Source: Candidatus Beckwithbacteria bacterium (lineage in GTDB: Bacteria; Patescibacteriota; Microgenomatia; UBA1400; UBA1449). From it: 16,904 nucleotides of DNA. The notes under the pieces were generated by a model. That model had not been told where the DNA came from and searched no databases. It worked only from the letters and a program-made list of their open reading frames with translations. The stretch is from NCBI GenBank assembly GCA_012798485.1, contig JAAZND010000016.1, positions 1 through 16,904 of the forward strand, in the 5' to 3' direction. Both the position numbers and the translations under genes were made by a program. This document shows positions 1 to 7,577 of the stretch, in pieces. How positions within the stretch are numbered: the stretch's first letter is position 1; every line of letters begins with the position of its first letter.

Positions 1-250
1 CAAGCGGGGCGTAAAACTGAAAAAGAGGCATACCATAACCAAACCCCAAATCCTTTGCCCAGCGTGGCGGAAACTGTCCGTCAAGAATAGTTTGATGCTG
101 TTCAAATAGTCTTGCACCAACAGTAAAATCATGCACTCCAAAATAAGTATTGTTAAAAAAATAATAATGGATAATAAAAATGGACCCAAAAAAAATTAAA
201 GTTAAAATAATCTGAAAATAGTATTTTTTGAAAAAAGCTTTAATTTTCAT
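1..250 (-). CDS. YfhO-like multi-pass membrane protein, N-terminal part (cut by window edge)
   Basis: Reading the minus strand from the ATG at 250 gives 83 open codons running off the window. The protein starts with a basic stretch (MKIKAFFKKYY), then one hydrophobic segment at about residues 13-32. After that comes an extracytoplasmic motif HDFTVGARLFEQ, then DGQFPPRWAKDLGFGYGMPLFQFYAPL. A D-x-x-x-x-A motif followed by GQxPPRW and a Y/F-G-x-P-L-F-x-F-Y-A-P block is typical of large GT-C-like or YfhO-type membrane proteins often seen in CPR genomes, some annotated as 6-pyruvoyl-tetrahydropterin synthase-related. The start overlaps the last 11 bases of the upstream gene, so the two are probably translationally coupled in the glycosyltransferase run. 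A role in surface glycan transfer is inferred from context only. Confidence 0.75.
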   Translation of the reverse strand, partial: MKIKAFFKKYYFQIILTLIFFGSIFIIHYYFFNNTYFGVHDFTVGARLFEQHQTILDGQFPPRWAKDLGFGYGMPLFQFYAPL

Positions 251-1766
251 ATTGGCTTAAATAAATATGAAAAAGCTCTAAATAATCGTAATTATCTTTT
301 TTAGGATAAGTTTCTAAAAGTATTAATTTGGTATCGACAATTGCAGGATTAATTCTTTTTTTATTGCCAAGATAATAAATTGCTTGTGTATGACTATTTT
401 TAACTTGATTTAAAAAATTAGCTGATTCTGGATCACCCACACCCACAATTTCCATATTCTGGCTAATACTGGAAGGCAAACTCGAATAATAAACAAATAA
501 AGCATCAGGTAAAGTCCCAAAATAACCTTCCGTTAATACTTTAATTTTCTGCTTCTTTGCCGCTTTGGCAAAAAAATCCATGCTTTCTTTAATTCCAATT
601 CCTGACGACCACTCTTTAAAGTACTGGTATTCATCTGGTTTGGGATAAGAAGTGTTGAGGTAAGCAAAAATAAATTTATAATCTTTTAGACCCCAGATTC
701 CTAAAATTAGCACAACTAAACTTAGACCTACAAATAAATTTTTTCTAATCAATTGATAAAATAGAAAGCTAAGGTTAAAGCCTAAGAAAAAAATTGACGG
801 CAAAAAATAACGAGGCGTCAAAACTTTACCTAAAATAAATAAAGGAGTCAAAAAAACTATTGTAGCTAAAAGAAAATTGAGGTATAAGTTTACTTCTGTT
901 TTTTTGGTTTTAAATTTTTCTCGAATGACAAAATAAATAGAAACCACAACAAAAACTAAAAAAAGAATAGACTGGTAAATATTAATCCATGTAAATAAGT
1001 TCAAAATATTAGTCAAAACTTGGGATAATTGTCCAGTCATAATAGTTGAAAGACTATAAGTAAAATCCTGAGACCTGGTAAAAAGATTGGGAAACCAAAT
1101 GCTCACTTTAAGACATAAAATCAAAGCTAGTCCTAATGAAAGTGTTGCTAAAGTCTGGAAAAAATTTTTTTTAGTTCTGTCTAAAATTAAAAATGATAAA
1201 AAAGGTAACGCAAATAAAAACATGGCTGGAGTTTTGATCCAATACGCAAGACCGAGAAAAATTCCAGAGAAAATATAATGATATTTAATCTTAGAAGTTG
1301 ACAGAAAAATAACAAACATAGACAAAAATACAGATAAAGAAGAATCCAAAATGGCCATTCTGGTATGAAAAAAAATAAACGGTGAAAAACTCAAAACCAA
1401 AACAGTAATGATCGCCAAAAGTTCATCATAATATTTTTTGAAATAAAAAAGTAAAAATAAGATAAAAACTAAAAAAACAAACACTGAAGCAAAACGACCG
1501 GCAAAAAACAAATTGGGCCAGATAAAAGCCCAAAAACTCATAAACCAGATATGTAAAGGAGGTTTCCCGTCAAACATCGAATAAAAAATATTTTCGTCAC
1601 CATTTTTAATCCTATTAGCCCAGTTAATATAAATTGCTTCATCTGCAAAAATCGGAAAATGAGTCAGTTTAATTAAATAAATTAGGCTAATCATGGCAAA
1701 AACCAGATACAGCCATTTGTTCTTTTGGATATGATTAAAAATAATTTTTTTTAGATTTAAATACAT
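240..1766 (-). CDS. GT-C family membrane glycosyltransferase (GT39/ArnT-like)
   Basis: This 508-residue protein is very hydrophobic, with roughly ten or more membrane spans and a basic N-terminus. After the first span it carries an acidic pair at the start of the first outer loop (FADEAIY, Asp42-Glu43), then DGKPPLH at residues 66-72. This DE...KPPL pattern marks the PMT/ArnT (GT39/GT83) fold, in which the acidic residue is catalytic and a polyprenyl-phosphate sugar is the donor. The C-terminal 130 residues are a soluble outer domain. It would transfer a sugar from a lipid carrier to an acceptor outside the membrane; donor and acceptor are unknown. It starts three bases after the stop of the preceding gene and overlaps the next, and shows no SD, so it is probably read as part of one operon. 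Confidence 0.85.
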   Translation of the reverse strand: MYLNLKKIIFNHIQKNKWLYLVFAMISLIYLIKLTHFPIFADEAIYINWANRIKNGDENIFYSMFDGKPPLHIWFMSFWAFIWPNLFFAGRFASVFVFLVFILFLLFYFKKYYDELLAIITVLVLSFSPFIFFHTRMAILDSSLSVFLSMFVIFLSTSKIKYHYIFSGIFLGLAYWIKTPAMFLFALPFLSFLILDRTKKNFFQTLATLSLGLALILCLKVSIWFPNLFTRSQDFTYSLSTIMTGQLSQVLTNILNLFTWINIYQSILFLVFVVVSIYFVIREKFKTKKTEVNLYLNFLLATIVFLTPLFILGKVLTPRYFLPSIFFLGFNLSFLFYQLIRKNLFVGLSLVVLILGIWGLKDYKFIFAYLNTSYPKPDEYQYFKEWSSGIGIKESMDFFAKAAKKQKIKVLTEGYFGTLPDALFVYYSSLPSSISQNMEIVGVGDPESANFLNQVKNSHTQAIYYLGNKKRINPAIVDTKLILLETYPKKDNYDYLELFHIYLSQYEN

Positions 1767-1769
1767 ATT

Positions 1770-2939
1770 TTAATTTATTTTTTTACTAAAGAAATCTCTT
1801 ATCTTTGGAAAAAAGACTGCTGCTAAAGGTAATAATAGCAAAATATATCTTTGTGTGGGAACTGGAGAATCCCAATTCCCATAATAAACAAAAGGAGCAT
1901 ATCTTATTAATCCTCCCAAAGTCAATAAAATAGCAAATAATTTGCTTAATTTTGATTTTGCTAAAATCAGCAAGACAAATCCCCACTGTAAATACCAGGA
2001 ATGTAATTGCCCTATTCTTGTCAACAAAACTGCCAATAAAGCCAATCCTCCCCAAAAATAAAAATCCCACTTAAACTTTTTACACCAAAACCAGATTGGG
2101 GTTAAAACCAAAGTAGCGTATTTAATATAAATTGAGACTAAAAAACTAACTAAGGATAAAGAATATTTTAAAAAGGATTGCAAATTTAAGGATAAAAAAT
2201 AAATTGATAATAAGGCAAAACCCATCATCACGCTATCATTATGTCCAGTAATCACAGTTTCAAATAAAATTAATGGGTTTAATATAAAAAAACTTAAAAT
2301 TTGAACTGCCTTTGCTTTATTTTGCATCAAAGCGAGTTTAAAAAGTAGAAAACTTTCTAAAGCTAAAAAGGCTATAATAAAAAGTTTAAACAGCCAGAAA
2401 GTCAAAGTAAAATTCCCAAAGCCAAGAATAAAAGGAATGATTGATAAATAAGTAAAGATATAACCATAAGGAGCAGTTGTATGAATATTGTGCATAAATC
2501 GAAGCCAAAGATCATTGGGGAATTCTAAAGCTGTATGGATATGAGGATCAACATGATAAATAACCAGCATTTTAGCATTAAAAAGATAATTAAAAATATC
2601 ATGGGAAAAAGCTGGGTAAGCAGGAATTCCAATAATTAATAAAATAATAAAAACACGAATCAGATATTTAAGTTGCAGCAATTTTTGCTGAAAAATTAAA
2701 TATAAATAATTACCACAAAAAACCAAAGTTAAAATGGTAAAAAGAATTGTGTTATAAGCCCTTTGAAAATAACCAAACTCGATTATTTTATTAATCACAT
2801 CTCTAACAACTGGATAATCGTAAATAGTCAGATTTAAATCTTTTTGCGAAAAAGAAAACAAACATAAAAAAAACCAAAGTAAAATAAAAGTCAAATATGG
2901 TAATGGAAGAAAATGAGTAATTTTTTGCTTTAAATTCAT
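1770..2939 (-). CDS. MptB/GT87-like polyprenol-phosphate mannosyltransferase-type membrane protein
   Basis: A 389-residue multi-pass protein with about ten hydrophobic segments. The first large outer loop has SHDIFNYLF (112-120), DPH (131-133), a Trp at about 145 and APYGY (156-160). This D-x-x-x-Y ... G/N-x-D-P ... W ... A-P-Y-G order is the signature of MptB-type and related DUF2029/GT87 alpha-mannosyltransferases, which use polyprenyl-phosphate mannose and place the catalytic Asp in that loop. Later it has a conserved-looking TGHNDSVMMG stretch. Mannose specificity is inference. The gene starts 42 bp after the upstream gene, and that spacer holds an extended -10 box ending 7 nt before the ATG, so it may have its own leaderless promoter as well as operon transcription. 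Confidence 0.75.
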   Translation of the reverse strand: MNLKQKITHFLPLPYLTFILLWFFLCLFSFSQKDLNLTIYDYPVVRDVINKIIEFGYFQRAYNTILFTILTLVFCGNYLYLIFQQKLLQLKYLIRVFIILLIIGIPAYPAFSHDIFNYLFNAKMLVIYHVDPHIHTALEFPNDLWLRFMHNIHTTAPYGYIFTYLSIIPFILGFGNFTLTFWLFKLFIIAFLALESFLLFKLALMQNKAKAVQILSFFILNPLILFETVITGHNDSVMMGFALLSIYFLSLNLQSFLKYSLSLVSFLVSIYIKYATLVLTPIWFWCKKFKWDFYFWGGLALLAVLLTRIGQLHSWYLQWGFVLLILAKSKLSKLFAILLTLGGLIRYAPFVYYGNWDSPVPTQRYILLLLPLAAVFFPKIRDFFSKKIN

Positions 2940-2946
2940 TAATAAA

Positions 2947-2955
2947 ATTATAGCA
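2947..2955 (-). promoter_or_regulatory. Extended -10 promoter (TGC-TATAAT) before the MptB-like gene
   Basis: On the minus strand the sequence reads TGCTATAAT, a perfect -10 hexamer with the TGn extension, ending 7 nt before the ATG at 2939. A start of transcription about 7 nt after the hexamer would fall on or next to the start codon. No good -35 box is seen; the TGn extension can compensate. Confidence 0.55.
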
Positions 2956-2981
2956 AGTATCTGAAAAAATAAGAAGAAAAA

Positions 2982-3734
2982 TTATTGGTATCTGCCAAGT
3001 AAATCATAAAATCTGATTTTGACTACATCTAAAGCCATTTTGAAAGAATCTTTAAGCGGACTGACTCTTTGAGTCTCAACATGCGACCAATAAATCGGCA
3101 CTTCAGCAATTTTATAACCCAATCTTTTGGCAATAAAAAGAATCTCCACATCAAAGGCTCCAGTAAAGGCAGCTTTGATTTCTTTGGGTTTATAAACTTG
3201 TAATTTTTTAAAAACTTTTTTCGCCACCTCAGCTTTAAAAGCCTTAAAGCCGCATTGAGTATCAGCAAAATCACCAACTGTCAGAAGCCTAACCCCGAAA
3301 TTAAAACCTCTTCCCATCCAGTGTCGGTACCAAGGTTCAGCTTCTCTTTTGGCTCCAGCTACTTCTCTAGACCCAATAACAATGTCATAACCTTTTTGTA
3401 AATAAGTTTCCAGCTTAACCCATTCATCCAAAGGTGTAGCCTGGTCAAAATCCGTGAACAAAATATATTCTCCCTTAGCCTCAAAAACTCCCTTAGTTAC
3501 AGTTCCCGCTTTTCCCATATGTTTATTTTGTATTAAAGTAAAACCTGGATTATGTTTACAAAATTCGGCAATCATTTCTTGACAGCCATCCATACTGCCA
3601 TCATCAATAATCAATACCTCAAAACTAAATTTCTGCTTTTTAAGATACCTGGCAACTTTATCAAGACTGCCTTTTTTGAAATTTTCTTTTTCATTAAAAG
3701 CAGGAATGATAATTGATAAATATGGTTTTATCAT
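2982..3734 (-). CDS. GT2 glycosyltransferase, dolichyl/polyprenyl-phosphate beta-glucosyltransferase (ALG5-like)
   Basis: The 250-residue soluble GT-A protein opens with SIIIPAFNE (7-15). It has IDDGS (43-47) for nucleotide binding, a variant metal-binding DFD at 95-97, and GSREVAG at 121-127. It then has DTQCGFK (158-164) and FDVEILFIAKRLGYKIAEVPIYW (about 194-216). The DTQCGFK plus FDVE-x-L-x-I-A pair is characteristic of the ALG5/DPM1-like branch that loads glucose or a similar sugar from a nucleotide donor onto polyprenyl phosphate at the cytoplasmic face. No C-terminal membrane anchor is present. It sits two bases after the stop of the upstream GT-C gene, so coupled translation is likely. 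It probably makes the lipid-linked donor for one of the adjacent GT-C proteins; sugar identity is not readable. Confidence 0.88.
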   Translation of the reverse strand: MIKPYLSIIIPAFNEKENFKKGSLDKVARYLKKQKFSFEVLIIDDGSMDGCQEMIAEFCKHNPGFTLIQNKHMGKAGTVTKGVFEAKGEYILFTDFDQATPLDEWVKLETYLQKGYDIVIGSREVAGAKREAEPWYRHWMGRGFNFGVRLLTVGDFADTQCGFKAFKAEVAKKVFKKLQVYKPKEIKAAFTGAFDVEILFIAKRLGYKIAEVPIYWSHVETQRVSPLKDSFKMALDVVKIRFYDLLGRYQ

Positions 3735-3736
3735 AA

Positions 3737-5311
3737 TTATTTTTTCAGTTTATAAACATAAGGACCATTATCAAAATACCATGTTTTGAGTACTTTGTCT
3801 TGCAAAAAGCGAGCATTATCTTCCTTGGTCATTTGCATCAATCTAGCATCAAAAAAAGCTTCCAACTCTCTAGTTTCTAAAGTTTCAATATCTTGATAAT
3901 CCCATTGTGAAATAAGATATAAAGTATCGACTTTAAAATCACCATAATCCTTAATCTGTGTTTTGGTTAAAAAATAACGGTATTGCATCGCGCGATAATC
4001 TTTGGTTTCATCCAAAAGAATAATATTGTATGGATCACTGCCAGCGTCTTCTGCAATAACTTTGGATAATTTTTGCGTATCATCAATGGTCCAGCCCAAA
4101 GATTTATAAAAACGATAATATTTAAGATTAAAAAAGATAACTACAAAAATAAAAATGGCGACTAAAAATTTTCCAAAGGTTAATTTTTGCCAAACAAAAT
4201 TTAACAATAAAGCCACAATAATAAAGGTTAAAGGATACATAAAGCCAAGGTAATGCTCATAAACATCTCCAGAAAAAATCACTAAACCTAAAATGCCGGA
4301 TAAATAAAGAGTTAAGATAATCTGATAATTTTTTTTGAGTCTGTTGAAATAGGATAAAAGCAAAAAAGCTACAAAAGAAAAATAGGAAACAATTTTGGCA
4401 AAAGGCAAAACTTCTCTTAGCCCCAAAATTTGACCAATTGATTGATAAATCCGATTATATAAACTATTTATAATGGTACCAAAAGTTCTAGGTGCATGAT
4501 TACCTTTGGCAACAAATTCCAGAATTCCTTTAGTATTTAAAAAGTCTTTTACCAGATCAAAAATAATTAAAGGGACTGCAAAAAGGAAAAAAACAAGAAA
4601 ACCCCATAAGGTATTTTGATAAAGCAACTTTTTCTTTTTTTCTGAAAACCAGATCAAAAGATATAAAAAAACCAAACCTGGAGCAAGTAAAATCACCATG
4701 TAATGAAGCTGTAAAGCAATCGCAAAAAGCGCAAACACCCAAATTATAAATTGATATTTTTTATGTTCATAGACTTGATAAATTGACCAGATGAGTAAAA
4801 TAATGACAAATGGCATTGGATTAGGATTCCAGGAAAAACGCGTGTTGGTAATAATCACATTACTAAAAGTGTAAAGTGTGGCAGCGATCAAAGCAGTCGA
4901 CTTGTCAAACATTTGTTTGATCACAAAATATAAAACCGGAATTGTCAGAATACCAAGAAATGCAATGGTTAAAGCAGGACCAAGAGGACTAAAATTAGCC
5001 AGAAGTAAAAAAGGAGCCATAAAATAATAATAAAATGGTCCAAGTTGAATTTTGCCAACCGAAGTAGTCGGACCTACAATAATCGGATCCAATTCTGTCA
5101 AAAATTCTCTGACAATGGCAACATCTCTAGCTTGATCACCCAGAAACATCAAGGTATTTTTGAAGTTATAAAGCCGCAACAAAGCCGCCAAAACTACTAA
5201 AATAATTAAGAACCAATTGGCTTTCAAAAATTCAAAAATATTTTTTTTAGTCAAAAAATTCTTAAACATATACATCACTATCATGCTGAATTTCTCTATG
5301 TCAACAGACAT
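3737..5311 (-). CDS. GT-C family membrane glycosyltransferase (GT39-like, GDQARD motif); start uncertain
   Basis: Up to 524 residues with about eleven membrane spans and a C-terminal soluble domain. The first outer loop has FLGDQARD (residues 57-63 of the longest form), the position at which relatives carry a catalytic DE, followed by GPFYYY (91-96). It therefore looks like a lipid-linked-sugar transferase of the PMT/ArnT fold with an Asp-Gln variant of the motif. The first 15 residues (MSVDIEKFSMIVMYM) are mostly encoded by a palindromic repeat spanning 5281-5326, so the native start may instead be the ATG at 5275 or 5269, giving MYMFKNF or MFKNF. None of the ATGs has a convincing SD. It precedes the ALG5-like gene by two bases. 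Confidence 0.82.
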   Translation of the reverse strand: MSVDIEKFSMIVMYMFKNFLTKKNIFEFLKANWFLIILVVLAALLRLYNFKNTLMFLGDQARDVAIVREFLTELDPIIVGPTTSVGKIQLGPFYYYFMAPFLLLANFSPLGPALTIAFLGILTIPVLYFVIKQMFDKSTALIAATLYTFSNVIITNTRFSWNPNPMPFVIILLIWSIYQVYEHKKYQFIIWVFALFAIALQLHYMVILLAPGLVFLYLLIWFSEKKKKLLYQNTLWGFLVFFLFAVPLIIFDLVKDFLNTKGILEFVAKGNHAPRTFGTIINSLYNRIYQSIGQILGLREVLPFAKIVSYFSFVAFLLLSYFNRLKKNYQIILTLYLSGILGLVIFSGDVYEHYLGFMYPLTFIIVALLLNFVWQKLTFGKFLVAIFIFVVIFFNLKYYRFYKSLGWTIDDTQKLSKVIAEDAGSDPYNIILLDETKDYRAMQYRYFLTKTQIKDYGDFKVDTLYLISQWDYQDIETLETRELEAFFDARLMQMTKEDNARFLQDKVLKTWYFDNGPYVYKLKK

Positions 5312-5326
5312 ACTACTTCAGCATCT
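5281..5326 (+). repeat. TCAT...ATCT palindromic repeat, copy A (covers a start codon)
   Basis: The outer arms are ATGCTGAA (5283-5290) and TTCAGCAT (5317-5324), perfect reverse complements. Inside them is a second perfect hairpin, TATGTC (5297-5302), loop AACA, GACATA (5307-5312). The element begins TCAT and ends ATCT like three other copies in this window. The first ATG of the longest reading of the downstream minus-strand gene (5309-5311) falls inside the inner stem. Confidence 0.75.
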
Positions 5327-5366
5327 ATACATAATACAAACTAATGAAATTAAATCTGGTTTAAAA

Positions 5367-6503
5367 TTAATTCTCTTTTTTCCAGATGACTTTATTATAC
5401 ATGACAAAATTGTAGACCATCCCTACAGCCACGGAAGCAATAAAATAGAGAAGATAATATGATTCACCAAAAAATTTAAGTCCTAACCAAACTCCAACTT
5501 TTTGAATCAATACTGCACCCAAAGAAGTTAAATTAAACTGTAAAAATTTAATAATTAGCTTACGAAAATCAGAAATTTTACGATCTTTAAATGTCCAAAG
5601 ATTATTTAGACAAAAATTAGAAATAATAGCAAGTTCTGCTCCCATAGCTGCAGCATTATCCGGTCTTATCCCAAAGGCTTTATAAAAAACTTCCAAGGCT
5701 GTTAAATTTACAACAAAACCAATGACTCCAACCACTGCAAATTTAATTATTCTATCTAGTTCCCTAATTCTAATTTTGAAAATATACAGTAAAGTATTTT
5801 TGATATATTCTGCTCCAATTTTTGATTTACCAAATTCTCTATCAATAAAATTGATAGGAACTTCAGCAATTTTAAAACCTTTTCTCTGGGTTTTATGTAA
5901 AAAACCAATTTGCCAGGTATAACCGGAAAACTCCTTACGATCCATCTCTTTTCTTAAACTTTCAAAGACTTCCTTCTTAATAGCCCGATAACCAGTAGTC
6001 CAATCATTTACAGTCCAAGTCCATAAAACTGCCCGTACAATAAGATTCCCGACCAAAGACATAAATTTACGATGAATGCCCCAATCTTCTGGTATAGATC
6101 CTCCTTTGATATAGCGCGAACCTAAAACCAGATCATAGCCTTTGTCTATTTTATCTAAAAATGCATGGATAACCAAGGGATCATGAGAAAAATCAGCATC
6201 CATTTGAAACATTAAATCCGCATCAAGTTCATCAACTGCATAAGTCATACCCTTCATATAAGCTCCGCCTAACCCTGCTTTTTTCTTGTTTAAAAATAAA
6301 GATAGATTTTTATATTTTTTCTGTAATTTTTTGACAAGATCGGCTGTCCCATCAGGAGAAGAATCATCAACGATTAAAATATGCATGGCAAACTTTGCTT
6401 TATCAATCTTGGGAAAAACTTTTTCTTCTATAAATTCGATGAGTCTTCCGATATTATCCTTTTCATTATAAGTCGGAATAATAATAAAAGTTTTTTGCAT
6501 CAT
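5367..6503 (-). CDS. Polyprenyl-phosphate glycosyltransferase (DPM1-like GT2) fused to GtrA membrane domain
   Basis: The 378-residue protein has two parts. Residues 1-245 are a DPM1-type GT2 domain with IIIPTYNE (7-14), VDDSSPDGT (45-53), the metal-binding DAD at 102-104 within QMDADFSHDP, GSRYIKGG (128-135), the TTGYRA block (169-174) and FGKSKIG (224-230). Residues about 252-375 are a GtrA domain with four hydrophobic spans (KFAVVGVIGFVVN, NFCLNNLWTF). GT2 makes polyprenyl-phosphate mannose or a similar lipid-linked sugar in the cytoplasm; GtrA is linked to its translocation across the membrane. This would supply donor to the GT-C enzymes downstream. Tandem ATGs at 6503 and 6500 both lie just after an extended -10 box, which favours a leaderless transcript. 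It is the first gene of the tight glycosyltransferase run. Confidence 0.9.
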   Translation of the reverse strand: MMQKTFIIIPTYNEKDNIGRLIEFIEEKVFPKIDKAKFAMHILIVDDSSPDGTADLVKKLQKKYKNLSLFLNKKKAGLGGAYMKGMTYAVDELDADLMFQMDADFSHDPLVIHAFLDKIDKGYDLVLGSRYIKGGSIPEDWGIHRKFMSLVGNLIVRAVLWTWTVNDWTTGYRAIKKEVFESLRKEMDRKEFSGYTWQIGFLHKTQRKGFKIAEVPINFIDREFGKSKIGAEYIKNTLLYIFKIRIRELDRIIKFAVVGVIGFVVNLTALEVFYKAFGIRPDNAAAMGAELAIISNFCLNNLWTFKDRKISDFRKLIIKFLQFNLTSLGAVLIQKVGVWLGLKFFGESYYLLYFIASVAVGMVYNFVMYNKVIWKKEN

Positions 6504-6508
6504 AAATA

Positions 6509-6517
6509 ATTATAACA
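6509..6517 (-). promoter_or_regulatory. Extended -10 promoter (TGT-TATAAT) before the GT2-GtrA gene
   Basis: Minus strand reads TGTTATAAT, a perfect -10 with TGn extension, ending 5 nt before the first ATG (6503) and 8 nt before the second (6500). This spacing predicts transcription starting at the start codon. It probably drives the whole glycosyltransferase run down to position 1. A recognisable -35 is lacking. Confidence 0.55.
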
Positions 6518-6546
6518 AGCTTTTTTTATCTTAAGAGTTAATAAAT

Positions 6547-7512
6547 TTATTTTTCCGCTTCCAAATCAGCTTCCACCATAGTTTTAACTAAATCTTTAAA
6601 ACTAGTTTTTGATTGCCAGCCTAAAATTTGTTTAGCTTTGGATGGATCAGAAACCAAAAGATCTACCTCTGCTGGACGTACATGATCAGGGTGTTCTGCT
6701 TTAACATAAGAATTCCAATCTTGAATTCCAATAATTTTGAAAGCTTCGTTTAAAAATTCTCTCACAGAATGAGTTTCTCCTGTGCCAACAACATAATCAT
6801 CCGCTTTTTCTTGTTGAAGCATAAGCCACATGGCTTCGACATAATCTTTGGCATAACCCCAATCTCTTTTTGCATCTAAATTACCTAATTCAATAAAATC
6901 TTGTTTACCAAGTTTGATTTTAGCCACAGCATTGGAAATTTTACGAGTGACAAATTCTAATCCTCGACGTGGTGATTCATGATTAAATAAAATTCCAGAG
7001 CAGGCAAACATACCGTATGATTCACGATAATTCACGGTAATCCAATGTCCATAAACTTTAGCCACCCCATAAGGACTGCGAGGGTAAAATGGAGTTAGTT
7101 CATTTTGAGGTGTTTGTTGAACCTTACCAAACATTTCTGAACTTGAAGCTTGATAAAATTTAGCTTCAGGTTTTACCAATCTGACTGCTTCAAGCATTCT
7201 AGTGACACCAAGTCCAGTAAAATCTCCGGTTAAAACCGGCTGTGACCAAGAAGCCTTGACAAAAGACTGAGCGGCCAAGTTATAAACTTCATCAGGATTT
7301 GAAGCTTTTACTGCCTCAATCAAAGAATGCTGATCAAATAAATCTCCAGATAGAAGTTCAATTTTATCTACAATATGGGAAATACGATCATAACTTGGCG
7401 TACTACTTCTTCTGGTCAAGCCATAAACTTGATAACCTTTATTTAGTAAAAACTCAGCTAAATATGAACCATCCTGTCCGGTAATTCCAGTAATTAATGC
7501 TTTTTTTGCCAT
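6547..7512 (-). CDS. gmd: GDP-mannose 4,6-dehydratase
   Basis: A 321-residue extended short-chain dehydrogenase that turns GDP-mannose into GDP-4-keto-6-deoxymannose, the precursor of GDP-fucose, GDP-rhamnose and related sugars. The Rossmann motif GITGQDG (9-15) is followed by the family's NADP phosphate-binding RRSS (34-37). The catalytic set is complete: Ser124 and Glu126 in QASSSEMFG, Tyr148 and Lys152 in YGVAK. GILFNHESPRRG (173-184) and RDWGYAKDYVEAMW (216-229) are family blocks. It is shorter than the E. coli enzyme (373 aa), but compact versions exist. It lies downstream of a paralog in the same orientation with a 65-bp spacer and no SD. No GDP-fucose synthase is in the window, so the final sugar depends on the paralog or on genes elsewhere. 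Confidence 0.93.
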   Translation of the reverse strand: MAKKALITGITGQDGSYLAEFLLNKGYQVYGLTRRSSTPSYDRISHIVDKIELLSGDLFDQHSLIEAVKASNPDEVYNLAAQSFVKASWSQPVLTGDFTGLGVTRMLEAVRLVKPEAKFYQASSSEMFGKVQQTPQNELTPFYPRSPYGVAKVYGHWITVNYRESYGMFACSGILFNHESPRRGLEFVTRKISNAVAKIKLGKQDFIELGNLDAKRDWGYAKDYVEAMWLMLQQEKADDYVVGTGETHSVREFLNEAFKIIGIQDWNSYVKAEHPDHVRPAEVDLLVSDPSKAKQILGWQSKTSFKDLVKTMVEADLEAEK

Positions 7513-7577
7513 AAAAAATCTTGAATACAGAATATAGTAAATTAAATTTTGACTAATTCTCCATCCAAATTCAATAA

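Noticed and set aside
5299..5304. TTGACA on the minus strand as a -35 box
   Set aside because: It is part of the inner stem of palindromic repeat copy A, and no good -10 lies 16-18 nt downstream.
7513..7577. GAATA-rich spacers before the two GMD-type genes as a shared regulatory element
   Set aside because: They look alike only through low-complexity AT-rich words; no clear aligned motif or pairing stands out.
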